A DNA stretch of 64,000 bases from the NCBI GenBank assembly GCA_963205435.1, contig CAUJIV010000028.1, positions 49,540-113,539 of the forward strand. The letters are read 5' to 3'. This DNA is from Pseudomonadota bacterium. GTDB taxonomy: Bacteria > Pseudomonadota > Gammaproteobacteria > Burkholderiales > Rhodocyclaceae. The position numbers and the translations under genes are program-made. Positions 15,973 through 25,265 of the stretch are shown one piece after another. The number at the start of each line of letters is the position of its first letter. The stretch's first letter is position 1. The notes under the pieces are model-generated. The model was not told the DNA's origin, searched no databases, and was given only the letters and a program-made list of their open reading frames with translations.

Positions 15973-16608
15973 CTACTTCTTCTTCGACCGCTCGGCGCGC
16001 GCCCTGGCGACCAGCTCGTCGAGCGTCTGCATCAGCCCCTCCGGGCTGCCGGTCATGGAAACCGAGGTGACGTACTTGCCGTCGACCACCAGCGTCGGCA
16101 CGCCGGTGATGTCGTAGGCCTGGGTCAGCTGCACGGCGCGCTTGGTCTTGCTCTGCACGGAGAAGGACTTCCAGGCCTCGGCGAACCTGGCGCGGTCGAC
16201 GCCCATCTTCGCCATCCAGTCGAGCTGGGTCTTCTCGTCGTTGAGGTTGACGCGGTCGATGTGGATGGCGTCGAACACCTCGCCATGCAGCTTGTCCAGC
16301 AGGCCGAGCGCCTCCAGCGTGTAGAAGGTGCGCGCGTTGGGCATCCAGCGCTCGGTCGGCACGGCCGGGATACGGCGGAACTCGACGTCCTTCGGCAGGC
16401 TGGCGGTCCACTTCCTGAGGAAGGGCTCGAGGTCGAAGCAGTGCGGGCAGCCGTACCAGAAGAACTCGATGACCTCGATGCGCTGGCCGGTTTCGACCGG
16501 CTGCGGCTTGGCCAGCAGCTTGTAGGCGGGGCGGCCCTGGGCGAACGCCCCCCAGGCGACGAGGGCGAGGGAAAGGCCGATCAGGCCCAGCCACTTGTTC
16601 AAGCGCAT
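15973..16608 (-). CDS. dsbA: thiol:disulfide interchange protein DsbA
   Basis: 211 aa, periplasmic oxidase that introduces disulfides into exported proteins. A signal peptide (WLGLIGLSLALVAWGAFAQG, cleavage near residue 24) precedes a thioredoxin fold with the active site CPHC (C54, C57) and the cis-proline loop TGVPTLVV. The long helical insertion is normal for DsbA. ATG 16608 has GGAGAAG upstream; the track ORF extends into the SPOR gene. It is the third gene of argS-SPOR-dsbA, an order common in Rhodocyclaceae. DsbB is not in the window. Confidence 0.95.
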   Translation of the reverse strand: MRLNKWLGLIGLSLALVAWGAFAQGRPAYKLLAKPQPVETGQRIEVIEFFWYGCPHCFDLEPFLRKWTASLPKDVEFRRIPAVPTERWMPNARTFYTLEALGLLDKLHGEVFDAIHIDRVNLNDEKTQLDWMAKMGVDRARFAEAWKSFSVQSKTKRAVQLTQAYDITGVPTLVVDGKYVTSVSMTGSPEGLMQTLDELVARARAERSKKK

Positions 16609-16627
16609 GTCTTCTCCTTGGTTGGAT

Positions 16628-17215
16628 TCAGTTGGTGTCCTTGCCGTCCTTGACTCTGACCACGCTGGCCTCGATTCCGTTCTCCGCCAGCAGGCTGCGC
16701 GCCCTCGCCATCTGGTCCGGATTGGCATAGGGGCCGATGCGCACCCGGTGCAGGACGCCCTTTTCCGGCAGCGTCACCTGCTGCACGCTGGCCTCCAGTC
16801 CCATCAACGCAAGTCGCGCCTTCAGGTTGTCGGCATCGGCCGGCTTCTGGAAGGCGCCGGCCTGGAGGAACAGCGCCTCGCCGGATTGCGCCGGCGCGGC
16901 GGCGGCCTTGGGCGGCGCCTGCGGCAGCGGCTCCTCGCTGCCGGGCAGGATGGTGTAGAAATCGAAGCGCGGCTTCTCCGGCGGCTTGTCGCCGGGCTTG
17001 CCCGGCAGGGGTTCCGGCGCCGCCGGAGCGGCGGCCTGGCCGCCGGCGACGGCCCGCTCGGTCGCCGGCCGCGTCTCCTTGTTCTGGAAGGGGATCGGCG
17101 TCTTGTTCAGGTACCAGACGACGCCGGCGGCGACCAGCACGCCGATCACGAGGCCGATGAACAGGCCGATCAGGGTGCCACCCGCCTGCCCGGATTTTCC
17201 CGAATCGATCCGCAT
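16628..17215 (-). CDS. SPOR-domain protein (FtsN-like)
   Basis: 195 aa, bitopic inner-membrane protein: a short cytoplasmic tail (MRIDSGKSGQAGG), one TM helix (about 16-38), a Pro/Ala-rich periplasmic linker, and a C-terminal SPOR domain from about residue 115 (LFLQAGAFQKPADADNLKARL ... RVRIGPYA). SPOR domains bind peptidoglycan strands stripped of stem peptides at the septum, so a role in division or cell-wall remodelling is likely. It sits 8 nt after argS and 19 nt before dsbA. It may be the functional FtsN; other SPOR proteins elsewhere in the genome cannot be excluded. Confidence 0.9.
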   Translation of the reverse strand: MRIDSGKSGQAGGTLIGLFIGLVIGVLVAAGVVWYLNKTPIPFQNKETRPATERAVAGGQAAAPAAPEPLPGKPGDKPPEKPRFDFYTILPGSEEPLPQAPPKAAAAPAQSGEALFLQAGAFQKPADADNLKARLALMGLEASVQQVTLPEKGVLHRVRIGPYANPDQMARARSLLAENGIEASVVRVKDGKDTN

Positions 17216-17223
17216 CCCGCTCC

Positions 17224-18957
17224 TCACATGCTGTCCGGCGCGCTGACGCCGATGATGGCCAGGCCGTTGGCCAGCACCTGGCGCACCGCCAGGCACAGGG
17301 CCAGGCGGGCCTCGCGCAGCTTCGCCTCGTCGACCAGGAAGCGCTCGGCATTATAGTAACTGTGAAATTCGCCGGCCAGCTCCTTCAGGTGGAAGGCGAC
17401 CAGATGCGGCGCGCATTCGCGCGCGGCGTTCTCCACCACCTCCGGGAACTCGGCGAGGCGCGCGCACAGCGCCAGCTCGCGCTCGGCCGCCAGCGGCGAC
17501 AAGTCAACCGTCGCCAGTCGCGCCGGCTCGCCCGCCCATTGCGCCAGCACGCTGGCGATGCGGGCGTGGGCGTACTGGATGTAGAACACCGGGTTCTCGT
17601 TGGTCCGCGACTTGGCCAGATCGAGGTCGAAGTCGAGGTGCTGGTCAGATTTCCTCAGCACGTAGAAGAACCGGCAGGCGTCGTTGCCGACTTCCTGGCG
17701 CAGCTCGCGCAGCGTGACGAACTCGCCGGCGCGCGTGCTCATCGAGGTCTTGCGGCCCTCGCGGTAGAGCACGGCGAACTGCACCAGCGCCACCTCGAGC
17801 CGGCCCGGATCGAGGCCGAGCGCCTCGACCGCGCCCTTGACGCGCGGGATGTAGCCGTGGTGGTCGGCGCCCCAGATGTCGATGATGCGGTCGAAGCCGC
17901 GCTCGTACTTGTTGAGATGATAGGCGATGTCCGAGGCGAAATAGGTGTACAGGCCGTTCTCGCGCTGGACGACGCGGTCCTTCTCGTCGCCGAAGGCGGT
18001 CGAGCGGAACCAGCGGGCGCCGTCCTGCTCGTAGACGTGGCCCTGCGCCGCCAGCCGCGCCACGGCCTGCTCGACCAGGCCGGTGTCGAACAGCGAGCGC
18101 TCGGAGAACCAGACGTCGAAATGCACGCCGAACTGGGCCAGGTCGTCGCGCGCGTCGCTGAGCTGCTCGGTCAGGGCGAAGTCGTGCACGTAGGCGTAGT
18201 CCTCGCCGAGCAGGCGCTTGGCGCCGGCAATGAGGGCGTCGAGGTGGCCTTCGGCGTCGGCCGCCGCCTCGGGCGCGCCGTCGAGCAGGCGGGCGGGGTC
18301 GCGCCGGTAGTGCGCGCCATGCGCCTTCTGCATGGCCGCCGCCATGGCGCGCACGTAGTCGCCGCGATAGGCGTTCTCGGGGAACGGCAGCGTCGAGCCG
18401 TGCAGCTCCAGGTAGCGCAGCCAGGTCGACAGCGCCAGGATGTCCATCTGGCGACCGGCGTCGTTGACGTAGAACTCGCGCGTCACGCGGTAGCCGGCGA
18501 AGTCGAGCAGGCTGGCGAGGCTGGCGCCGTAGGCGGCGCCGCGGTCGTGGCCGACATGCAGCGGCCCGGTCGGGTTGGCCGAGACGAACTCGACCTGCAC
18601 CTTCTGCCCGCCGCCGAGCGCGCTGCGGCCGTAATCGGCGCCCTGCGCCAGCACCGCATGCACCACCTGGCGGCGCGCCGCCGGCGTCAGGGTGAAGTTG
18701 ATGAAGCCGGCGCCGGCCACCTCGGCGCGGACGACCAGAGGCGAGGGCGGCAGCTCGGCGACGAGCCGGGCGGCGATGTCGCGCGGGCTGCGCTTGAGCG
18801 GCTTGGCCAGCTGCAGGGCGAGGTTGCAGGCGAAGTCGCCATGGCCCGCCTGCCGCGGCCGCTCGAGCTGGATGGCCGTCGCGCCGCATTCCGGCGCGAC
18901 GGCCTCGAGGGCCGCGCGCAGGAGCGCCTTCAGTTCGGATCGGATGTCTGCTGCCAT
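17224..18957 (-). CDS. argS: arginine--tRNA ligase
   Basis: 577 aa, class I aminoacyl-tRNA synthetase that charges tRNA-Arg. Visible are the N-terminal ArgRS domain, the HIGH-type motif in NPTGPLHVGHDRG, the ArgRS-specific degenerate KMSKS region GRKTSMSTRAGEF, and the C-terminal anticodon-binding helical bundle. Length is normal. The start ATG 18957 opens MAADIRSELKALL; the 918-aa track ORF is a read-back into the ubiB region. A TATAAT on the minus strand at 18982-18987 is a likely -10, 25 nt upstream. Confidence 0.97.
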   Translation of the reverse strand: MAADIRSELKALLRAALEAVAPECGATAIQLERPRQAGHGDFACNLALQLAKPLKRSPRDIAARLVAELPPSPLVVRAEVAGAGFINFTLTPAARRQVVHAVLAQGADYGRSALGGGQKVQVEFVSANPTGPLHVGHDRGAAYGASLASLLDFAGYRVTREFYVNDAGRQMDILALSTWLRYLELHGSTLPFPENAYRGDYVRAMAAAMQKAHGAHYRRDPARLLDGAPEAAADAEGHLDALIAGAKRLLGEDYAYVHDFALTEQLSDARDDLAQFGVHFDVWFSERSLFDTGLVEQAVARLAAQGHVYEQDGARWFRSTAFGDEKDRVVQRENGLYTYFASDIAYHLNKYERGFDRIIDIWGADHHGYIPRVKGAVEALGLDPGRLEVALVQFAVLYREGRKTSMSTRAGEFVTLRELRQEVGNDACRFFYVLRKSDQHLDFDLDLAKSRTNENPVFYIQYAHARIASVLAQWAGEPARLATVDLSPLAAERELALCARLAEFPEVVENAARECAPHLVAFHLKELAGEFHSYYNAERFLVDEAKLREARLALCLAVRQVLANGLAIIGVSAPDSM

Positions 18958-19066
18958 GGGCGTTTTCGGGAAACAGCGCGGATTATACTCGCCGCCCCTT
19001 GTCGCCCGCCGGCGGCCGCCGGCGGAATCTGGGTAGAATCGGCGTTTTCCCGCAACCGCCGCCAGC

Positions 19067-20584
19067 GTGCGCCTCTTCCGCCTCCTGAAAATCATCAGCG
19101 TCGGCCTGCGCTTCGGCCTCGACCAGCTGGTGCTCGAGCAGCCGCGCGGCGAGCGGCTGGCGCGGCTGCTGCGCCGGGTCCTGTTCTGGCGCGACCTGTC
19201 GGCGCCGCGCGCGCTGCGGCTGCGCCTGGCGCTGGAGGCGCTCGGGCCGATCTTCGTCAAGTTCGGCCAGGTGCTGTCCACGCGGCGCGACCTGCTGCCG
19301 GTCGACCTCGCCGACGAGTTGGCCCTGCTGCAGGACCGCGTGCCGCCCTTCCCCTCCGCGCAGGCGCTGGCGGTGCTCGAGCGCGCCCTGGGCCGCAAGG
19401 TGGGCGAGGTGTTCGCCGAGTTCACGCCGGAGCCGGAGGCCAGCGCCTCGGTGGCGCAGGTGCATTTCGCCCGCCTGCCCGACGGCCGCGAGGCGGCGGT
19501 GAAGATCCTGCGCCCCGGCATCGAGCACGTCATCGCCCACGACGTCGCCCTGCTGGAGGCCGGCGCCGGCCTGATCGAATGGCTGTGGCCGGACGGCCGC
19601 CGGCTGAAGCCGCGCGAGGTGGTGGCCGAATTCGCCAAGCACCTCGAGGACGAGCTCGACCTGATGCGCGAGGCGGCCAACTGCTCGCAGCTGCGGCGCA
19701 ACTTCCTGCGCTCGCCGCTGCTCGCCGTGCCGGAGGTGCACTGGGAGTGGTGCTCGGCGCAGGTGATGGTGATGGAGCGCATGCACGGCACGCCGATCGG
19801 CCAGATCGAGGCGCTGCGGACAGCCGGCATCGACCTTAGCGCGCTGTCGCGCGCCGGCGTCGAGATCTTCTTCACCCAGGTCTTCCGCGACGGCTTCTTC
19901 CACGCCGACATGCACCCGGGCAACATCCTCGTCACGCCCGCCGGCCAGTACGTGGCGCTCGACTTCGGCATCATGGGCACGCTGACCGAGACCGACCAGG
20001 ACTACCTGGCGCAGAACTTCCTCGGCTTCTTCCGCCGCGACTACAAGGCGGTGGCGCAGGCGCACATCGACGCCGGCTGGGTGCCGGCGGACACGCGCAT
20101 CGACGAGTTCGAGGCCGGCATCCGCGCCGTCTGCGAGCCGGTGTTCGACCGGCCGCTGAAGGACATTTCCTTCGGCCGCACCCTGCTGCGCCTGTTCCAG
20201 ACCGGGCGCCGCTTCAACGTCGAGATCCAGCCGCAGCTGGTCATGCTGCAGAAGACGCTGCTCAACATCGAGGGGCTCGGCCGCCAGCTCGACCCGGAGC
20301 TCGACCTGTGGACCACGGCGAAGCCCTTCCTCGAGCGCTGGATGGCCGAGCGCGTCGGGCTCAAGGGGCTGGCCAACCACCTGCGCCGCGAGGCGCCGCT
20401 GTGGGCCGGCCTGCTGCCTCAACTGCCGCGCCTGGCGCACCAGGCGCTCGAGCGCCAGCCGCACGAGGCGCTGCGCGTCGAGCTGGCCCTTTTGCGCCGC
20501 GAGAAGCGGCGGCAGACCTTCTGGCTGCGCGCCATCACCCTGCTGCTCGTCGTCCTGATCGCCGCGCAGCTGCTTTGGCTATAA
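19067..20584 (+). CDS. ubiB: ubiquinone biosynthesis protein UbiB
   Basis: 505 aa, atypical ABC1/ADCK/UbiB kinase-like ATPase needed for ubiquinone synthesis. Family hallmarks are present: the KxGQ extension in [16 protein letters not shown], the Ala-rich loop [12 protein letters not shown], the ExD motif in [18 protein letters not shown] in the catalytic loop and DFGIMG. Two hydrophobic segments close the C terminus ([21 protein letters not shown]), placing it at the inner membrane. Start is GTG 19067, downstream of GGTAGAATC (a likely -10 at 19034-19039). Other ubi genes are not in this window. Confidence 0.95.
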   Translation: MRLFRLLKIISVGLRFGLDQLVLEQPRGERLARLLRRVLFWRDLSAPRALRLRLALEALGPIFVKFGQVLSTRRDLLPVDLADELALLQDRVPPFPSAQALAVLERALGRKVGEVFAEFTPEPEASASVAQVHFARLPDGREAAVKILRPGIEHVIAHDVALLEAGAGLIEWLWPDGRRLKPREVVAEFAKHLEDELDLMREAANCSQLRRNFLRSPLLAVPEVHWEWCSAQVMVMERMHGTPIGQIEALRTAGIDLSALSRAGVEIFFTQVFRDGFFHADMHPGNILVTPAGQYVALDFGIMGTLTETDQDYLAQNFLGFFRRDYKAVAQAHIDAGWVPADTRIDEFEAGIRAVCEPVFDRPLKDISFGRTLLRLFQTGRRFNVEIQPQLVMLQKTLLNIEGLGRQLDPELDLWTTAKPFLERWMAERVGLKGLANHLRREAPLWAGLLPQLPRLAHQALERQPHEALRVELALLRREKRRQTFWLRAITLLLVVLIAAQLLWL

Positions 20585-20621
20585 TCCGCCGTCCTCCACG
20601 AAGCGCCCGACCGCCGCCGCC

Positions 20622-22175
20622 ATGCTGCTCTGGTTCGTCGCCCTCTACCTGATGGTCTCGGTCGGCATCGGCCTGCTCGCCGCCACGCGGGTGCACAACG
20701 TCAAGGATTTCGCCGTCGCCGGCCGCTCGCTGCCGCTGCCGGTGGTCACCGCCACCGTGTTCGCCACCTGGTTCGGCGCCGAGGCGGTGTTCGGCGTCTC
20801 CGCCACCTTCGTCAAGGAGGGCCTCACCGGCGTGGTGGCCGACCCCTTCGGCTCCTCGCTGTGCCTGATCCTCGCCGGCATCCTCTTCTCGCGCTACCTC
20901 TATCGCCTCAACATCCTCACGCTGGGCGACTTCTACCGCATCCGCTACAACCGCGCGGCCGAGGTGCTGACGACGCTGTGCATCGTCACCTCCTACCTCG
21001 GCTGGGTGGCGGCGCAGATCAAGGCGCTCGGCCTGATCTTCTTCGTCGTCACCGACGGCGCCCTGAGCCAGACAGCCGGCATGGTGATCGGCGCCGCCAT
21101 CGTCGTCACCTACACCACCTTCGGCGGCATGTTCTCGGTGGCCATCCTCGACTTCGTGCAGATGGCCGTCTCGCTGGGCGGCCTGCTCTTCATCGCCTGG
21201 GTGGCGAGCGGCAAGGTGGACGGCGGCACGGCCACGGTCGTCAGCCACGCCGCCGCCGCCGGCAAGCTGGACTTCTTCCCCGAGGCCGATCCGCTGAAAT
21301 GGGTCGCCTTCCTCGGCGCCTGGGTGACGATGATGCTCGGCTCGATCCCGCAGCAGGACGTCTTCCAGCGCGTCACCTCGGCGAAGAGCGCGCGCATCGC
21401 CCTGTGGGGCTCGGTGCTCGGCGCCTCGATCTACTTCTGCTTCACCTTCGTGCCGATGTTCATCGCCTACTCGGCGACGCTGATCGACCCGGCCCGCTTC
21501 GGCGGCATGATCGAGCAGGACTCGCAGCTGGTGCTGCCGACGCTGGTGCTGCAGCACATGCCGCTCGCCGCCCAGGTGCTGTTCTTCGGCGCCGTGCTCT
21601 CGGCCATCATGAGCTGCTCCTCGGCGACGCTGCTCGCTCCCTCGGTCAGCTTCGCCGAGAACGTCGTCCGCGGCTTCTGGCCGGAGATGAGCGGCCGCCG
21701 CTTCCTCTGGGTCATGCGCGCCAACCTGGTCGGCTTCGCCTGCCTGGTGCTGGCCTTCGCGCTGAATTCCAGCGCCTCGATCCTGCAGATGGTCGAGAGC
21801 GCCTACAAGGTGACGCTGGCCGGCGCCTTCGTGCCGCTGATCGCCGGCATCTTCTGGAAGCGCGCCACCTCGCAGGGCGCGCTGGCGGCGATCTTCGGCG
21901 GCCTGCTGGCCTGGCTGCTGGTCGAGGCGCTGGTGGCCGGCGGCGAGGGCGCCGGCGTCTATGGCTACGCGCTGATCGGCGACGACGCCATCCCGCCGCA
22001 ACTCGTCGGCCTCGCCGTTTCCGCCCTCGGCATGCTCGCCGGCTCGCTGCTGCCGCAATGGATCGCCCATCCGGCGCCGGCGCGCCATCCCCACCACGCC
22101 GCCGCGCAAACCCACCACGCCGCCGCGCCGGCGCACCATCCGCACGCCGATCAGCCCCCGCGCCAGCCGGGCTGA
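20622..22175 (+). CDS. sodium:solute symporter (SSS family) with His-rich C-terminal tail
   Basis: 517 aa with about 13 membrane segments and the LeuT-like fold of the SSS family; the segments FAVAGRSLPLPVVTATVFATWFG and the SIPQQDVFQRVTSAKSA loop are typical of this family. It imports a solute with Na+; the closest bacterial relatives are annotated variously as pantothenate, proline or generic transporters, so substrate is open. The last 35 residues form a His/Ala/Pro-rich tail (HPHHAAAQTHHAAAPAHHPH) not part of the fold and possibly metal-binding. TATAAT at 20580-20585 overlaps the ubiB stop. Confidence 0.88.
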   Translation: MLLWFVALYLMVSVGIGLLAATRVHNVKDFAVAGRSLPLPVVTATVFATWFGAEAVFGVSATFVKEGLTGVVADPFGSSLCLILAGILFSRYLYRLNILTLGDFYRIRYNRAAEVLTTLCIVTSYLGWVAAQIKALGLIFFVVTDGALSQTAGMVIGAAIVVTYTTFGGMFSVAILDFVQMAVSLGGLLFIAWVASGKVDGGTATVVSHAAAAGKLDFFPEADPLKWVAFLGAWVTMMLGSIPQQDVFQRVTSAKSARIALWGSVLGASIYFCFTFVPMFIAYSATLIDPARFGGMIEQDSQLVLPTLVLQHMPLAAQVLFFGAVLSAIMSCSSATLLAPSVSFAENVVRGFWPEMSGRRFLWVMRANLVGFACLVLAFALNSSASILQMVESAYKVTLAGAFVPLIAGIFWKRATSQGALAAIFGGLLAWLLVEALVAGGEGAGVYGYALIGDDAIPPQLVGLAVSALGMLAGSLLPQWIAHPAPARHPHHAAAQTHHAAAPAHHPHADQPPRQPG

Positions 22176-22185
22176 GCCGCGCCCG

Positions 22186-22710
22186 ATGGCGCTGTCGAAC
22201 CGATTCCGTCGCTTCAAGGCCGCGGTCTTCGCGCTGCTCGGCGCCAGTCTCGTCCTCTACGCCCTCGTCGGCCGTCCGAGCGAGATCATCGATACGGCCG
22301 CCTGGCTGGTGCTGCTGGCCCTCTTCGAGATCGAAACGGCGCACGGCAGGCTGCTGACGCCGGCCCGCGTGCGCCTGATCCACGCGCTGCGCCCGCTTGC
22401 CGGCGCCGCCGTGCTGGCCGCCGCCATCGAATACCTGCTCGAGTCCGAATGGCTCGACGCCTTCAACGCCTGGCTGTGGATCGCCGTGGTGATCCTGCTG
22501 GAGATCGAGGTGCGCGCGCCACGGGCGGTGGCGCGGCGGCGCGAGTCCTTCCTCGTCGCCGCCACGGTCCTCTATGCCGCCCTGCTGATGCTGGTGCCGG
22601 CCTGGCTCTGGCAGGGCGAGTGGCTGGCGGCCTGGGACGCGACGCTCTGGCTGGCCGCCTTCTTCGCCATCGAGCTGAACGTGCTGGACCGCGGCCGGGC
22701 TATGCTGTGA
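22186..22710 (+). CDS. hypothetical membrane protein
   Basis: 174 aa with about five hydrophobic segments and few charged residues between them. I recognise no family. Recurring acidic motifs inside membrane segments (LALFEIETAHGR, VVILLEIEVRAPR, AFFAIELNVLDR) suggest an internal repeat of a helix ending in hydrophobic-Glu-Ile/Leu-Glu/Asn. It lies 10 nt after the symporter and 4 nt before the VanZ gene, so it is probably co-transcribed with both. Function unknown. Confidence 0.75.
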   Translation: MALSNRFRRFKAAVFALLGASLVLYALVGRPSEIIDTAAWLVLLALFEIETAHGRLLTPARVRLIHALRPLAGAAVLAAAIEYLLESEWLDAFNAWLWIAVVILLEIEVRAPRAVARRRESFLVAATVLYAALLMLVPAWLWQGEWLAAWDATLWLAAFFAIELNVLDRGRAML

Positions 22711-22714
22711 AGCC

Positions 22715-23773
22715 ATGAAAAGCCCGCATTCGCCCCTCGCCCGCTACCTCGCCGTCGCCTACGCCCTGCTGGTCGCCTACGCCAGCCTGCACCCCTTCAC
22801 CGGCTGGCGCGACAGCGGCGCGCCGCTGTTCGCCTATCTCGCGGCCGCCTGGCCGCGCTACCACACCGGCTTCGACCTCGCCGTCAACATCCTCGCCTAC
22901 CTGCCGCTCGGCTTCCTGCTGGTGCCGGCGCTGGCCGGCCGCTTCGGCGTCGCCGCGGCGGCGCTGCTGGCCTTCCTCGCCGGCGGCGCGCTCAGCTTCG
23001 CCATGGAGACCCTGCAGAACTTCCTGCCGAGCCGCGTGCCGTCCAACATCGACCTCGCCTGCAACGCCATCGGCGCGGCGATCGGCGCGGCGGCCGGCAT
23101 CAACTGGGGGCGGGAGCTGCTCGACGGCGGCCGCCTGCACCGCCTGCGCGCGCGCCTGGTGGTGCCCGGGCGGGCGGGCGATTTCGGCCTGGTGCTGCTC
23201 GGCCTGTGGCTGCTCGCCCAGCTCAACCCCGAGCTCCTGCTGTTCGGCACGGGCGACCTGCGCAGCCTCTTCGACCTGCCGCCGCTGCCCTACTCGGCGC
23301 GGCGCTTCGCCGTCATCGAGGCGGCGGTCGCCGGCGGCGGCGCGCTCGCCGCCGGGCTCCTCTGCTGCTCGCTGCTGCGCGCCTGCGTCCGTCCCCTGGC
23401 GGCCGGGCTGCTGCTGGCGGCGCTGGCCGTCAAGGCCGGCTCCGGCGCCGTGCTGGTCAACACGGCGCAATTCCTGCAGTGGGTCACGCCCGGCAATGCG
23501 CTCGGCTTCGCCGCCGGCCTCGTTGCCCTGCTCGCCGCCAGCTTCCTGCCGCCGCTGCCGCAGCGCATGATCGCCGCGCTGGCCCTGCTGTTCGTCACCG
23601 CGCTGGTCAACCTGGCGCCGGAGAATCCCTATCTGGCCGCCTCGCTCGCCGTCTGGCAGCAGGGGCACTTCTTCAATTTCAACGGGCTGACGCGGCTGGT
23701 CTCCAGCCTGTGGCCCTTCGCCGCGCTGGCCAGCCTGATGCTGCCGCGGCCGAGGCCGCAAGCCCGCGCATGA
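22715..23773 (+). CDS. VanZ-family membrane protein
   Basis: 352 aa. The first 135 residues are a VanZ domain: ASLHPFTGW, FDLAVNILAYLPLGFLL, and ETLQNFLPSRVPSNIDLACNAIGA with the conserved acidic and Asn residues. The remaining 200 residues add more hydrophobic helices with no family I know. VanZ proteins give low-level teicoplanin resistance in enterococci, but the role of the proteobacterial members is unclear; an envelope role is likely. Follows the 174-aa membrane protein by 4 nt. Confidence 0.85.
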   Translation: MKSPHSPLARYLAVAYALLVAYASLHPFTGWRDSGAPLFAYLAAAWPRYHTGFDLAVNILAYLPLGFLLVPALAGRFGVAAAALLAFLAGGALSFAMETLQNFLPSRVPSNIDLACNAIGAAIGAAAGINWGRELLDGGRLHRLRARLVVPGRAGDFGLVLLGLWLLAQLNPELLLFGTGDLRSLFDLPPLPYSARRFAVIEAAVAGGGALAAGLLCCSLLRACVRPLAAGLLLAALAVKAGSGAVLVNTAQFLQWVTPGNALGFAAGLVALLAASFLPPLPQRMIAALALLFVTALVNLAPENPYLAASLAVWQQGHFFNFNGLTRLVSSLWPFAALASLMLPRPRPQARA

Positions 23774-23783
23774 GGACGCCGCC

Positions 23784-24128
23784 ATGAGCGATTCCCTGAT
23801 CACGCTGCGCGAGCAGCTGCGCGCCTTCGCCCGCGAGCGCGAGTGGCAGCGCTTCCACACGCCGAAGAACCTGGCGATGGCGCTGATCGTCGAGGCGGCC
23901 GAGCTGGTCGAGCACTTCCAGTGGCTCAGCGGCGAGGAGAGCCTCGCCCTGCGCGACGAAGCCAGGCGCGAGGCGATCCGCGACGAGCTGGCCGACGTGC
24001 TGATCTACCTGATCGAGCTGGCCGATGTGCTGGAGGTAGATCTCGCCGCCGCGGCGCGGGCGAAAATCGCCAAGAACGCGCTGAAATACCCGGTCGGGCA
24101 GGCGCGCGGCAAGGCCAAGGAGCGCTGA
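23784..24128 (+). CDS. MazG-like nucleotide pyrophosphohydrolase
   Basis: 114 aa, all-alpha NTP-PPase of the RS21-C6/dCTPP type. The metal-binding signature is intact: EAAELVEHFQW (E-x2-E) followed by DELADVLIYL (E-x2-D). These small cytosolic enzymes hydrolyse dNTPs, often modified ones, to the monophosphate and pyrophosphate as a housecleaning function. It sits 10 nt after the VanZ gene. Exact substrate is unknown. Confidence 0.9.
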   Translation: MSDSLITLREQLRAFAREREWQRFHTPKNLAMALIVEAAELVEHFQWLSGEESLALRDEARREAIRDELADVLIYLIELADVLEVDLAAAARAKIAKNALKYPVGQARGKAKER

Positions 24129-24288
24129 TGCGCTCCGGAAATAACCATGATGGCGCATCGCGATCGCCCGGCAGGCCCGCCGCCCGTCCGGCGGACATAT
24201 AATGGAGCGACCTGCGGGCGCCCGGCCGCCCCGATCCGCCGGGCGCAAACGAAGGCTTCCAATAATTCCTTACCCACGGAGATCCGAC

Positions 24289-24597
24289 ATGAGCTATTAC
24301 AAGCACCACGTCTTCTTCTGCACCACGCAGCGCGAGGCCGGCCACATCTGCTGCAACGCGGCGGGCGCCTCGCAGATGAAGGACTACGCCAAGGACCGCA
24401 TCGGCGAGCTCGGCCTGAAGGGCCCCGGTCAGATCCGCATCAACACCGCCGGCTGCATGGACCGCTGCGAGCAGGGGCCGGTGATGGTGGTCTATCCGGA
24501 AGGCGTCTGGTACTCCTACAAGGGCAAGGAGGACATCGACGAGATCATCAACGAGCACCTGGTCAAGGGCAAGGTCGTCGAGCGCCTGAAGATCTGA
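24289..24597 (+). CDS. thioredoxin-like [2Fe-2S] ferredoxin
   Basis: 102 aa. Four conserved cysteines are arranged as in thioredoxin-fold [2Fe-2S] ferredoxins (FFCTTQREAGHICCN and then NTAGCMDRCEQGP). The chain ends in a helix with EDIDEIINEHLVKGK. These small electron carriers occur alone or with hydrogenases and nitrogenases; the partner is not evident here. ATG 24289 follows GGAGATCCGAC; a TATAAT at 24198-24203 is a likely -10, giving a leader of about 80 nt. The gene is translationally coupled (TGATG) to the hydrolase gene. Confidence 0.9.
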   Translation: MSYYKHHVFFCTTQREAGHICCNAAGASQMKDYAKDRIGELGLKGPGQIRINTAGCMDRCEQGPVMVVYPEGVWYSYKGKEDIDEIINEHLVKGKVVERLKI

Positions 24598-25265
24598 TGC
24601 TCCGCGCCGAGCGCGTGCTGCTCGACGGCCCGGCCGGCGCCATCGAGACCTTCGTCGATCCGCCGCCGGATGCGGCGGCGTCCCTTGGCGGCGGTGCGCC
24701 CGCCGAAGGCATCGCCCTCATCGCCCACCCCCATCCCCTGTACGGCGGCTCGGCGGACAACAAGGTGGTCACCACGCTGGCGAAGGCCCTGCGCGAGCTC
24801 GGCTGCGTCACCCTGCGGCCGAACTTCCGCGGCGTCGGCGCCTCGGCCGGCGCCCATGACCACGGCAACGGCGAGACCGACGACCTGCTCGCCGTCCACG
24901 CCTGGGCGCGGGCGCGCTACGGCGCCGAACTGCCCTTCCATCTCGGCGGCTTCTCCTTCGGCGCCTACGTCGCGGCGCGCCTCGCCAAGCGCCTGGCCGA
25001 GGCCGGCGACCCGGCGCGCCGCCTGGTGCTGATCGGCACGGCCGCCGGCTTCGTCGAGGGCAGCCGCCGCTACGTCACCGAGGCGGTGACGCCCGACACC
25101 ATCGTCATCCACGGCGACCGCGACGAGGTGGTGCCGCTGGCCAACGTGCTGGCCTGGGCCGAGCCGCTCGATCTGGTGGTCAGCGTGGTGCCCGGCGCCA
25201 GCCATTTCTTCGACCGCAAGCTGCACTTCATCCGCCGCATCGTCGCCTCGCAGTGGGCACGCTGA
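24597..25265 (+). CDS. alpha/beta hydrolase (dienelactone hydrolase-like)
   Basis: 222 aa. Motifs [26 protein letters not shown] and the nucleophile elbow GGFSFGAY identify the family often annotated as CocE/NonD-like or YpfH-type hydrolases; HGDRDEVVP supplies the acid and GASHFF the His. ATG 24597 shares a base with the ferredoxin stop. The 3' end overlaps the nodI start by 13 nt. Substrate unknown. The longer track start reads through the ferredoxin gene and is not credible. Confidence 0.85.
   Translation: MLRAERVLLDGPAGAIETFVDPPPDAAASLGGGAPAEGIALIAHPHPLYGGSADNKVVTTLAKALRELGCVTLRPNFRGVGASAGAHDHGNGETDDLLAVHAWARARYGAELPFHLGGFSFGAYVAARLAKRLAEAGDPARRLVLIGTAAGFVEGSRRYVTEAVTPDTIVIHGDRDEVVPLANVLAWAEPLDLVVSVVPGASHFFDRKLHFIRRIVASQWAR

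Noticed and set aside
17362-19839. 825-aa plus-strand ORF
   Set aside because: Antisense to argS and out of frame with ubiB; composition is that of a shadow ORF.
22076-22150. Tandem DNA repeat in the symporter tail (CACCACGCCGCCGC units)
   Set aside because: Two imperfect units encoding the His/Ala tail; codon-level low complexity rather than an independent repeat element.
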